Shown: positions 1-4,621, numbered from the stretch's first letter. The stretch is DNA of 5,225 nucleotides from Methanobrevibacter sp. (GCA_009776495.1 WRNS01000092.1:1-5225); one strand, 5' to 3'. Notes: generated from the letters alone by a model not told the origin. Program-made: numbers and translations.

Positions 1-209
1 ATTTCTGCATTTATGAAAGAACCAGCACCAACAGGTACTAAGGTTTCTAAAGAGTTTTTATCCTTAACCTCTTCTAATGTAGATTCTAAAATTTCGATTT
101 CAGCTATTGATCCTTGTATTGCTTCAATTTGTTGTTGCAATATATCAGATTGGCTTTTGTAGATATTAAGTTGATTTACCATTTCTTCCAATTTTTGCTG
201 ATCTTCCAT
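1..209 (-). CDS. pfdA: Prefoldin subunit alpha, N-terminal part (runs off left edge)
   Basis: Prefoldin alpha is one of the two subunits of the archaeal hexameric jellyfish-shaped chaperone, which captures unfolded proteins and passes them to the thermosome in the cytoplasm. Only 69 codons lie in the window. The protein begins MEDQQKLEEMVNQLN and continues as a long amphipathic heptad-rich helix, the first coiled-coil arm. This is followed by a segment ending in ETLVPVGAGSFINAE; the LVPVG.G.F pattern at the start of the beta-hairpin is characteristic of alpha-class prefoldin. The ATG at 207-209 is preceded by the Shine-Dalgarno-like AGGTG at 215-219 with a 5-nt spacer, which fixes the start. 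It lies 14 nt after the stop of the LX gene, so the two are very probably cotranscribed. In related archaea ftsY (the SRP receptor) often follows; that gene would be outside the window. Identification is strong; the C-terminal arm cannot be seen. Confidence 0.93.
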   Translation of the reverse strand, partial: MEDQQKLEEMVNQLNIYKSQSDILQQQIEAIQGSIAEIEILESTLEEVKDKNSLETLVPVGAGSFINAE

Positions 210-223
210 TTTAACACCTATAA

Positions 224-448
224 TTATGATATTGATTTTATTAAAGGATCAGTTACTTCATCGATAGCTATTTCTTCGATTTTTTCTAATTTAATCTGGT
301 TTCTATTAATTCTATGTTTACTTCCAAATTCTGAATAAATTTTTTCTTGAATGTCTTTTTCATTCATTGCTTTAAGTTCTTTAGTAAATACTTGGGAGCT
401 ATCGCCCATTACAAATTTACCATGAACTCGGAATATTTTTGTTTTCAT
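224..448 (-). CDS. rpl18a: 50S ribosomal protein LX (L18Ae / eL20 family)
   Basis: This is a 74-residue small ribosomal protein of the LX/L18Ae family, which occupies a surface position on the archaeal large subunit and is the single-domain counterpart of eukaryotic eL20. The protein starts MKTKIFRVHGKF, where the K.FRV.GKF strand is typical. It continues with FTKELKAMNEKDIQEKIYSEFGSKHRINRNQIKL, the family's helix and the SKH..NR..I pattern, and ends shortly after EEIAIDEVTDP. The length fits the usual 70-80 residues. The ATG has a clear GGAG at 454-457 with a 5-nt spacer. It sits 53 nt after the aIF6 stop and 14 nt before prefoldin alpha, in the conserved archaeal order aIF6-LX-pfdA. The short plus-strand reading frame across this gene is only its antisense shadow. 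Confidence 0.93.
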   Translation of the reverse strand: MKTKIFRVHGKFVMGDSSQVFTKELKAMNEKDIQEKIYSEFGSKHRINRNQIKLEKIEEIAIDEVTDPLIKSIS

Positions 449-483
449 AATATCTCCAAGATAAGATTATTTATAAATTATAA

Positions 484-496
484 TTTTTTTTTTTTT
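484..496. repeat. 13-nt homopolymer T run (A13 on the transcribed strand)
   Basis: A run of 13 consecutive T on the plus strand lies between the aIF6 stop and the LX gene. On the transcribed minus strand it reads A13, so it is not an oligo-T terminator for these genes. It is a likely length-variable homopolymer, and any length variation would alter only the short intergenic leader of LX. Confidence 0.8.
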
Positions 497-501
497 ATGA
501 G

Positions 502-1170
502 TTATTTTTCTAAAAAACCCAATGATTCTTCTATTCTAGCCATTTCAGGTCCAGTAGTATTTTCAGCAACAATTGCTCCAGAGGAGTTAGCTATAGAACA
601 TGCTCCAACAAGAGGAATGCCTCGTCCAACAGTTCCTATGTCTGCCTGGACTTTAAAAACTTTTTCAACACGTTCAATTTCTTCAGTCGAGGTTTTTGGA
701 TGCAGTAAAGCTCCTTTATTTGTCACAATGGATAATGATCCAATTATATTAGAGTTTGCGATTGAAAATCTCTCAACTTTAAGTTCTAACATACTTTCAA
801 TGATTTCAACAGAAGCATCAGATAATAAGGGAGTAGCTATTGCACCACTATCATTTAAAGCTATAATGTTTCCCACAGCAGTATATTTATCTGGGATTTT
901 AGCAACATTAATTCCAGCTGATTCTAAAGCTTCGATTTCTTTGTCAAAAATATAGGGGGATACGATTAACCCTTTAGAATTTCCAACAGATAAAGCTCCA
1001 ATCAAATTACTTCCAGATATTGAGCTTCTAATAACTTCAACATTCAATGCTTCTTTAATAGAATTTTCCATTATTGTAGGAAGATTTAAAGGAACAATAG
1101 CTATTTCATCTGTAACAGCCATGTAAACTCCTAAATTGGGGTTGCCTGTGAGATCAATTCTTTTTAGCAT
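502..1170 (-). CDS. eif6: Translation initiation factor 6 (aIF6), ribosome anti-association factor
   Basis: aIF6 binds the 50S subunit near the uL14/eL24 face and blocks premature joining of the 30S subunit; in eukaryotes eIF6 is also needed for 60S biogenesis. The 222-residue protein matches the family's usual length and its pentein fold of about five quasi-repeats. The opening motif GNPNLGVY is at residues 9-16. Repeating segments are visible at GNSKGLIVSP (63-72), NDSGAIATPLL (106-116), TNKGALLHP (150-158) and NSSGAIVAENTTGPE (195-209). The DIGTVGRGIPLVGAC segment (177-191) is also typical. The start is the ATG at 1168-1170, with AAGGAAGA about 10 nt upstream. A 299-nt spacer separates it from eL31, so it probably has its own promoter and leads an aIF6-LX-pfdA transcript. 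The 202-codon plus-strand frame covering it is a shadow. No missing key segment was seen. Confidence 0.97.
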   Translation of the reverse strand: MLKRIDLTGNPNLGVYMAVTDEIAIVPLNLPTIMENSIKEALNVEVIRSSISGSNLIGALSVGNSKGLIVSPYIFDKEIEALESAGINVAKIPDKYTAVGNIIALNDSGAIATPLLSDASVEIIESMLELKVERFSIANSNIIGSLSIVTNKGALLHPKTSTEEIERVEKVFKVQADIGTVGRGIPLVGACSIANSSGAIVAENTTGPEMARIEESLGFLEK

Positions 1171-1194
1171 TGTTGTTCTTCCTTAATTATATTC

Positions 1195-1212
1195 TTAAAT
1201 ATTATAATTTTT
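1195..1212 (-). promoter_or_regulatory. Possible TATA element upstream of aIF6
   Basis: The minus strand reads AAATTATAATATTTAAG about 25-40 nt before the aIF6 ATG. This could serve as an archaeal TATA box giving a short leader, and the long spacer behind it makes a separate promoter plausible. The surroundings are almost pure A/T, so TATA-like words occur by chance and no crisp BRE is visible. Confidence 0.25.
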
Positions 1213-1220
1213 GATTATAA

Positions 1221-1308
1221 TTCTTTTTTTTATTTATTTAACAAGGAAAATTCTTTTTTTTTATTTATTTAACAAGAAAAACTCTTTTTTTTATTTATTT
1301 ACAAGGAT
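1221..1308. repeat. Imperfect tandem repeat, about 30 nt x 3, in the aIF6 upstream spacer
   Basis: Three consecutive units run from 1221-1250, 1251 to about 1281, and about 1282-1308. Each consists of a TTC or CTC, a run of 8-9 T, ATTTATTT, then AACAAGGA or a close variant (copy 2 has AACAAGAAAA, copy 3 lacks one A). A further T11 run at 1308-1318 looks like a decayed fourth start. Copies differ in poly-T length and by single substitutions, as expected from slippage. The array lies wholly between eL31 and aIF6, upstream of the likely aIF6 promoter. No protein-coding reading is supported. Confidence 0.85.
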
Positions 1309-1365
1309 TTTTTTTTTTAATGAGGATGATTTAAAAATCCGTGTTTTAAAAATATTATAATGATT

Positions 1366-1402
1366 ATTAAAAAAGCTATTTTTAAAAAGCTGATAAAAAA
1401 AG
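1366..1402 (-). terminator. Probable archaeal oligo-T terminator of the eL39-eL31 transcript
   Basis: On the minus strand, about 70-100 nt after the eL31 stop, there are three T tracts close together: T7 (1395-1401), T5 (1384-1388) and T6 (1369-1374), separated by AGC-containing words. Archaeal RNA polymerase can terminate at oligo-T tracts without a strong hairpin, and the position in a long spacer before aIF6 fits. T tracts are common in such AT-rich spacers, so this is moderate evidence only. Confidence 0.38.
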
Positions 1403-1458
1403 AATCTAATTATTTTTGAAAATTTTTATTTTACTTATTCATGACATTATAATATTAA

Positions 1459-1490
1459 TAGTTTCTAAACTAGCTAGTTTCTAAACTAGC
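1459..1490. repeat. Perfect 16-nt tandem duplication, partly palindromic, at the 3' end of eL31
   Basis: The 16-mer TAGTTTCTAAACTAGC occurs twice in succession without a mismatch, at 1459-1474 and 1475-1490. Each copy contains TAGTTT-CT-AAACTA, a self-complementary hairpin core. With the flanking GC the stretch 1473-1490 forms 8 paired positions around a 2-nt centre. The first copy in the gene's direction encodes ASLETS; the TAG stop is read from the junction into the second copy. Confidence 0.95.
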
Positions 1491-1724
1491 TTCAACTATT
1501 CCTTCATCATCTTTAACAGCTTTAACTTTTATTTTAGAAGGAATTTTTTGAATTCCTCGCTCCCAAATTTTTTCATTTATGGAGGCATCAATTATAATTT
1601 CTTCTGATTTCATATGTTTTTGTAAAAATTCTTTCACAAATCTAATAGCTCTAGGAGCTCTAATACTCCTTGGCACTTTCTTAACATCTCTAAGTGGTAT
1701 TGTGTAAACTCTTTCTGTTGTCAA
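1470..1724 (-). CDS. rpl31e: 50S ribosomal protein eL31 (L31e), probable TTG start
   Basis: eL31 lies near the polypeptide exit tunnel of the large subunit, where it contributes to the docking site for nascent-chain factors. The protein carries the full family pattern: ERVYTIPLRDV near the start, then the basic helix PRSIRAPRAIRFVKEFLQKHMK, the strand EEIIIDASINEKIWERGI, and KIPSKIKVKAVKDDEGIVEASL at the end. No ATG or GTG is available before ERVY. TTG at 1722-1724 gives MTTERVY (84 residues), and AGGG at 1734-1737 sits 9 nt upstream of it. The other in-frame TTG at 1731-1733 would abut that AGGG directly, so it is a poor start, though it would give an 87-residue form. The gene follows eL39 by 11 nt, with the ribosome-binding site touching the eL39 stop, indicating one transcript. 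The last codons lie in a 16-nt duplication. Family assignment is secure; the start is less so. Confidence 0.93.
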   Translation of the reverse strand: MTTERVYTIPLRDVKKVPRSIRAPRAIRFVKEFLQKHMKSEEIIIDASINEKIWERGIQKIPSKIKVKAVKDDEGIVEASLETS

Positions 1725-1733
1725 TGAAATCAA

Positions 1734-1738
1734 CCCTA
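1734..1738 (-). promoter_or_regulatory. Ribosome-binding site that decides the eL31 TTG start
   Basis: TAGGG on the minus strand overlaps the TAG stop of eL39 (1736-1738) and lies 9 nt before the TTG at 1724. It has no spacer to the TTG at 1733. This favours 1724 as the start and suggests reinitiation by ribosomes finishing eL39. Confidence 0.5.
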
Positions 1739-1891
1739 TACTTTTAAGTTATTCCTTCTCCAATGTCTTGGTTTAGGTCTATACTTTAATTGACGATTCG
1801 TTCTTGCCATTGCCCAAATTGGAACTCTTCTATTCTGTTTATTTGCTTTTGCAAGTCTTAATTTTTTAGCTAATGGTTTATTTCTACTCAT
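1736..1891 (-). CDS. rpl39e: 50S ribosomal protein eL39 (L39e), 51 residues
   Basis: eL39 is a tiny basic protein that lines the lower part of the peptide exit tunnel in archaeal and eukaryotic large subunits. The translation starts MSRNKPLAKKLRLAKANKQN, followed by RRVPIWAMARTNRQLKYRPK and PRHWRRNNLKV. The W residues, the R-rich tail and the P.W...RT pattern are diagnostic, and 51 residues is the normal family length. The ATG at 1889-1891 has GGTGA at 1896-1900 with a 4-nt spacer. The gene ends in TAG only 11 nt before the inferred eL31 start, an arrangement common in archaea. A TATA-like element lies about 40-50 nt upstream. Nothing is missing or altered. Confidence 0.96.
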   Translation of the reverse strand: MSRNKPLAKKLRLAKANKQNRRVPIWAMARTNRQLKYRPKPRHWRRNNLKV

Positions 1892-1931
1892 CTTCTCACC
1901 ATTTTTTCATTATATTCATATAATTATAAAA

Positions 1932-1955
1932 TTTATAAAAATTATTTTCATTTTC
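1932..1955 (-). promoter_or_regulatory. Candidate promoter (BRE/TATA) for the eL39-eL31 operon
   Basis: Reading the minus strand from 1955, GAAAATGAAAATAAT is followed by TTTTATAAA, with the TATA core TTTATAAA at 1932-1939. A start site about 25 nt downstream would fall near 1910 and leave a leader of about 20 nt containing the GGTGA site. The spacing is good for an archaeal promoter. AT-richness limits certainty. Confidence 0.42.
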
Positions 1956-2018
1956 AATGTATAATTCAACTATTTAAGATTTTTTTTTATTTTATTTTTA
2001 TGATAATTCACGAGATAT

Positions 2019-2609
2019 TTATTTGTTTTTTTTAAATCCAATGACTCTTGTTTGAGAATGTTCTGGGAAAAAATCTTCAGGTGAATATCCTTCTTGTTCA
2101 ATTAAAAATCTTATTTCAACTTCATAATCAGAGCTATTTTTTTCATTACTTTTCTCAATCTCAATTTTAAATAAATCTTTTACTATTGTATCTATTATTC
2201 GAAATCCAAACCCATTGAGATTAACATATTGGACATTTTTTCTATCTTCCAAGCTTTTAATCCAGTTTTTATCTAGTTTAGGAGTTCGATCATCTCTTCT
2301 AGTTCCATCGGCAATAATTGGATATATATTAGCTATTTCTTCAATAACTTTACTGTGGATATAGCTAATTCCATTGCTTGGAAAACCATCTTCAATGATG
2401 ATATTGGTAGCTTTTTTCAAAATATCTTTCTCTAAATTCAAAACTTTATGATTTAACCTTAAAGCTTGGGCTGATTTTGAAGCAGGAATATATGATTCAT
2501 AGACTCCAAAATTAGCTGTTAAAAGTTCAACAGCTAATCCCATTCTTTTAAGAATTATCGCCATCAGAGAACTATCTTTTCCTCCACTATAGAGAACACC
2601 AACTTTCAT
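2019..2609 (-). CDS. PP-loop ATP-pyrophosphatase family protein (COG2117-like), substrate unknown
   Basis: This is a 196-residue protein of the adenine-nucleotide alpha hydrolase/PP-loop superfamily. These enzymes adenylate a substrate with ATP, releasing pyrophosphate, often during RNA thiolation or amidation. The PP-loop SGGKDSS is at residues 8-14 after the strand MKVGVLY. Further conserved-looking segments are YIPASKSAQALRL (40-52), IIADGTRRDDRTP (98-110), which probably lines the active site, GFGFRIID (133-140), and a C-terminal HSQTRVIGFKK (184-194). I see no CxxC zinc pair or THUMP domain of the kind found in some tRNA thiolases, and no cysteine at all, so a persulfide mechanism using its own cysteine is unlikely. 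Related archaeal proteins are catalogued as a predicted subunit of a tRNA 2-thiouridylate methyltransferase or simply 'alpha hydrolase'; no reaction is established to my knowledge. The start is the ATG at 2607-2609, which fits the MKVGVLYSGGKDS opening, although its ribosome-binding site is weak (GGT). It lies between PDCD5 (118 nt) and eL39 (127 nt). Confidence 0.85.
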   Translation of the reverse strand: MKVGVLYSGGKDSSLMAIILKRMGLAVELLTANFGVYESYIPASKSAQALRLNHKVLNLEKDILKKATNIIIEDGFPSNGISYIHSKVIEEIANIYPIIADGTRRDDRTPKLDKNWIKSLEDRKNVQYVNLNGFGFRIIDTIVKDLFKIEIEKSNEKNSSDYEVEIRFLIEQEGYSPEDFFPEHSQTRVIGFKKNK

Positions 2610-2727
2610 AAGACCAAATCAATTTTAAAAGAGAAAATTGTAATTGTTAGTTTTTGCTTAGTTTTTGAAGAATTGAATAATTTTCAAAAAATAATTTTAA
2701 GACAGTTTTAACATCAAACAATTTTAA

Positions 2728-3078
2728 CTATTTTCGAGTGATATTAATTTCTTTCTTCTGACCAGATAATCTTTTAAGTAAATCTTTTAACTGTTCTTCA
2801 GTAATTTTATTTTGAACTCTTCCACTTTGAACAAGCTGAATCAGTTGAAGTTCAATTTGATCTACAAACTCTGGTTTAGTTAGTCTAATATTAGCTAATC
2901 TACTACGAGCTTCAGGAGTTAAAATTTGCATCATAATTTGTTTTTTTTGCATTTCCATCTCTTGTTGCATCTGTTGTTGTTGCATTTGCTGTTGTTGCAT
3001 TTGCTGATTTTCTGATGCTACAGCTTGTCTTTGCAACTCTTCCATCCTTTTACGGCGCAACTCATCTAGATCACTCAT
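2728..3078 (-). CDS. PDCD5-family DNA-binding protein with Gln/Met-rich insert
   Basis: This is a member of the small PDCD5/TFAR19 family (archaeal 'DNA-binding protein', COG2118), 116 residues long. Archaeal members form a helical bundle and bind nucleic acid in vitro; their cellular role is unclear. The order is a charged N-terminal helix (MSDLDELRRKRMEELQRQ), then a Gln/Met tract at residues 25-44 made of repeated QQMQQ. The conserved core follows: ILTPEARSRLANIRLTKPE (52-70), VDQIELQLIQLVQSGRV (72-88) and ITEEQLKDLLKRLSGQKKEINITRK (92-116), all hallmark positions. The ATG at 3076-3078 has AAGGT at 3085-3089 with a 6-nt spacer. It follows eS19 by 94 nt, the standard archaeal pairing, and may be on the same transcript. 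The Gln-rich tract falls where relatives also have a variable Q/M-rich helix, so only its repetitive DNA is notable. Confidence 0.95.
   Translation of the reverse strand: MSDLDELRRKRMEELQRQAVASENQQMQQQQMQQQQMQQEMEMQKKQIMMQILTPEARSRLANIRLTKPEFVDQIELQLIQLVQSGRVQNKITEEQLKDLLKRLSGQKKEINITRK
2962..3006. repeat. 15-nt x 3 coding tandem repeat (QQMQQ) in the PDCD5 gene
   Basis: On the plus strand TTGTTGCATTTGCTG occurs twice exactly, at 2977-2991 and 2992-3006. A third unit at 2962-2976, TTGTTGCATCTGTTG, has two changes. Each encodes QQMQQ, giving residues 25-39. The unit is a multiple of three, so copy-number change would keep the frame. Confidence 0.95.
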
Positions 3079-3141
3079 TTTTAGACCTTCAAATTTTTTT
3101 TAATAATATAACATTTAAAACAATGATTTTTAATTAATTAC

Positions 3142-3153
3142 TTTAAATATATT
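3142..3153 (-). promoter_or_regulatory. Weak TATA candidate between eS19 and PDCD5
   Basis: The minus strand reads AATATATTTAAA about 65-75 nt before the PDCD5 ATG, which would allow an internal promoter with a leader of about 45 nt. It has no evident BRE and lies in a pure AT spacer, so readthrough from eS19 is equally likely. Confidence 0.22.
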
Positions 3154-3172
3154 GTGGTTTATTTGAAAATAG

Positions 3173-3613
3173 CTAATATTTTTCAAGTTCAGGAATATCT
3201 TTTATTATAAGACCAGAAGTTTTATCTAAAAAAGATTTTCCTTGAGCTGTAACAACTCTTCCACCTTCAATTTTTTCTATGTATCCAGCATCTTCAAGTT
3301 GATGTAAAGCTCCTCTAACAATAGCTCCTCCACCTTTTCTAAATGTTTCTGGACTAACTCCTCTGTCTTTTTTTCCACCATAGAATGTTTTTAAGCTGTT
3401 TACACCTACTGGTCCATCAACATAAACTCTTCTTAAAATTGATGCACATCTCACATACCACCAATCTACATTTTCTGGCTTTCTTTCTTTATGCACACCA
3501 GTTTTAACTAAACTAGCCCATTCTGGAGGATTAATTTTATCATTAAAATCATTGAATTCTTTTGCAATTTGATTTATTAATAAATCTGCAGGTACATCAT
3601 ATACAGTAGTCAT
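3173..3613 (-). CDS. rps19e: 30S ribosomal protein eS19 (S19e)
   Basis: eS19 is a winged-helix protein of the archaeal/eukaryotic small-subunit head; its eukaryotic homologue is needed for pre-18S rRNA maturation. The 146-residue protein is full length. It has MTTVYDVPADLLINQIAKEF at the N terminus, PPEWASLVKTGVHKERKPE (29-47), and DWWYVRCASILRRVYVDGPVGV (50-71), the strongest signature. These are followed by YGGKKDRGVSPETFRKGGGAIVRGALHQLE (78-107) and the winged-helix end AGYIEKIEGGRVVTAQGKSFLD (109-130). The ATG at 3611-3613 has GGAG at 3621-3624 with a 7-nt spacer. It is 122 nt downstream of the YhbY-like gene, with a possible promoter in between, and is followed by PDCD5. Nothing is unusual in the protein. 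Confidence 0.97.
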   Translation of the reverse strand: MTTVYDVPADLLINQIAKEFNDFNDKINPPEWASLVKTGVHKERKPENVDWWYVRCASILRRVYVDGPVGVNSLKTFYGGKKDRGVSPETFRKGGGAIVRGALHQLEDAGYIEKIEGGRVVTAQGKSFLDKTSGLIIKDIPELEKY

Positions 3614-3666
3614 TTATATTCTCCAATATTAATTTTATTAAATTGTAATTATTTTTTTTAAAAATT

Positions 3667-3681
3667 AGTATAAATTTTATC
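3667..3681 (-). promoter_or_regulatory. Candidate TATA box for eS19
   Basis: In the 122-nt gap upstream of eS19 the minus strand reads AGATAAAATTTATACT, with the TATA-like TTTATACT at 3667-3674. A start about 25 nt downstream would leave a leader of roughly 30 nt containing the GGAG site. The spacing is good, but the base composition makes it only suggestive. Confidence 0.32.
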
Positions 3682-3735
3682 TAATTTTTTTCTTTTTATG
3701 AATTTGAAAGTATTTTGTTAAATTGTGATTTTTCA

Positions 3736-3999
3736 TTAAGGTTTCTTTTTGTAAAGAATAGCTACATTTCCTCTTAAATCAACAAGTTTTGATTTTGTAT
3801 CAGAAACAATGCTATCAATATAAGCTTCTTTTTCATTAGCTATACCTTTAGCAAATCGTAACTTAACGATTTCTTTGGATTTTAACTGGCGCTTGATTTC
3901 TTCAATAACATTTTCATTAATTCCAGCTTTTCCAATATTCAAAGTCATAGCTTCAAGAGCTCTATTCATCAGCTCTTTTTTTGACAATGTGAGACTCAA
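3736..3999 (-). CDS. YhbY/CRM-domain RNA-binding protein, probable TTG start
   Basis: This is a single CRM (YhbY) domain, a small alpha/beta RNA-binding fold. Bacterial YhbY associates with pre-50S particles, and plant relatives act in group II intron splicing; the archaeal role is presumed to be rRNA or ribosome assembly. From the TTG the protein is 87 residues, beginning MSLTLSKKELMNRALEAM and reaching the GxxG-type loop GKAGIN (23-28), which corresponds to the G-x-x-G-L/I segment of E. coli YhbY. It continues with ENVIEEIKRQLKSKEIVKLRFAKG and the closing strand GNVAILYKKKP. The family normally starts just before the LSxKQ-like segment. AAGGAG at 4008-4013 lies 8 nt before TTG 3999, whereas the ATG at 4027-4029 (97 residues, extra MRKKSEGEQQ) has no good site, so I chose the TTG. 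Either way the gene overlaps the 3' end of the RNase P gene (by 38 nt from the TTG), suggesting translational coupling. Confidence 0.87.
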   Translation of the reverse strand: MSLTLSKKELMNRALEAMTLNIGKAGINENVIEEIKRQLKSKEIVKLRFAKGIANEKEAYIDSIVSDTKSKLVDLRGNVAILYKKKP

Positions 4000-4336
4000 T
4001 TGTTGCTCTCCTTCTGATTTTTTTCTCATTTCTATAAGGAATTCTCATAATATTATCGCATTCCTTACATTTAATATGAACTTCTTCATTTACAAGGCGT
4101 ACATATGAATTTTTACCAGGTTTTAAGAATTTATAACATTTTTTGCAAAATCTATGTTTCCATTGAAGAGGAATTTTAGTGTTATATTTTTTAGAAATTT
4201 TTCTAGCTAAAGTGACATAACGATGAGATCTATGAGGATATTGTGTAAATTCTTTCTCTGCAAGTGAAAAAAGAATGTTCATTCTTTCTTTAGCTATATC
4301 AATCATCCATTTAGGTCTTCTTCCTCGTCGCAACAT
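3962..4336 (-). CDS. rnp4: Ribonuclease P protein component 4 (Rpp21/Rpr2 family)
   Basis: This is one of the archaeal RNase P protein subunits. It pairs with the Rpp29 homologue to help the RNase P RNA recognise and cleave the 5' leader of pre-tRNAs. The protein has 124 residues from the ATG at 4334-4336. A basic N-terminal helical part (LRRGRRPKWMIDIAKERMNILFSLAEKEF) leads to HRSHRYVTLARKISKKYNTKIP. A zinc ribbon follows with cysteines at about 64, 67, 90 and 93: RFCKKCYKFLKPG, a strand with SYVRL, and IKCKECDNIMRIPY. The tail is lysine/arginine-rich. GAGG at 4341-4344 precedes the start with a short spacer. TTG codons at 4339 and 4333 are alternative starts and would change the length by one residue. 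The 3' end overlaps the YhbY-like gene. Upstream is a 317-nt gene-free region with two promoter candidates. Confidence 0.95.
   Translation of the reverse strand: MLRRGRRPKWMIDIAKERMNILFSLAEKEFTQYPHRSHRYVTLARKISKKYNTKIPLQWKHRFCKKCYKFLKPGKNSYVRLVNEEVHIKCKECDNIMRIPYRNEKKIRRRATIESHIVKKRADE
4006..4013 (-). promoter_or_regulatory. Strong Shine-Dalgarno deciding the YhbY-like start, inside rnp4
   Basis: AAGGAGAG on the minus strand lies within the 3' coding part of the RNase P gene, 6-8 nt before the TTG at 3999. It is the best purine-rich match near this gene start and supports internal initiation on the rnp4 message. Confidence 0.55.
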
Positions 4337-4486
4337 CAAACCTCATATGTTTCCAATGCAATCTTTTTAAAATAAAATATAATTGAAATAAGTCTGATAA
4401 ATAAGATTTAGCTATAATATCCTATTTTAAAAGTTTAGCTATTTATTATAGGTACAAGAAGAACAATATCAATGCTTTGTTTTTTC

Positions 4487-4524
4487 TATTTAAAAACCTT
4501 TTCTATGATTTATAAATAGGTTTC
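4487..4524 (-). promoter_or_regulatory. Two tandem BRE/TATA promoter candidates upstream of rnp4
   Basis: The minus strand reads GAAACC-TATTTATAAAT at 4524-4508. About 20 nt on it reads GAAAAGG-TTTTTAAATA at 4503-4487. Each has a purine-rich BRE-like element directly before an 8-10 nt TATA box, the clearest promoter-like words in the window. Predicted starts near 4487 and 4465 would give a long leader before rnp4 at 4336. The TATA cores are nearly symmetric, so direction rests on the BRE-like flanks. Confidence 0.45.
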
Positions 4525-4621
4525 ATAAAGTCAAAAATTTACTGATTCTATCAATCCAAACAATAAATTAGAGATAAGATTATGGGAAAATTAAAGATAT
4601 AAGAATAAATCATGAATCAAA

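Noticed and set aside
114..338. Plus-strand frame of 74 codons resembling a membrane peptide
   Set aside because: Antisense to LX and prefoldin alpha, both firmly identified; hydrophobicity reflects T-rich codons.
465..480. TATA box (TTTATAAAT) directly before LX
   Set aside because: The centre is only about 26 nt from the ATG, which would place the start site at the ATG and discard the clear GGAG site; the 53-nt gap and gene order favour cotranscription with aIF6.
347..955. Open plus-strand frame of 202 codons
   Set aside because: It is the antisense of aIF6 and part of LX, has no recognisable domain and no good ribosome-binding site, while the minus strand matches aIF6 along its whole length.
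1221..1308. CRISPR or transposon-end repeats
   Set aside because: Units abut each other without spacers and are mostly poly-T; no inverted ends, target duplication or transposase is nearby.
1895..1910. Tiny upstream frame ATG AAA AAA TGG TGA before eL39
   Set aside because: Four codons arising from the A-rich leader and the GGTGA site; no evidence that it is more than chance.
3875..4108. Plus-strand frame of 77 codons
   Set aside because: Antisense to the overlapping rnp4 and YhbY-like genes; hydrophobic Phe/Ile/Ser-rich composition is what the reverse of AT-rich coding DNA gives.
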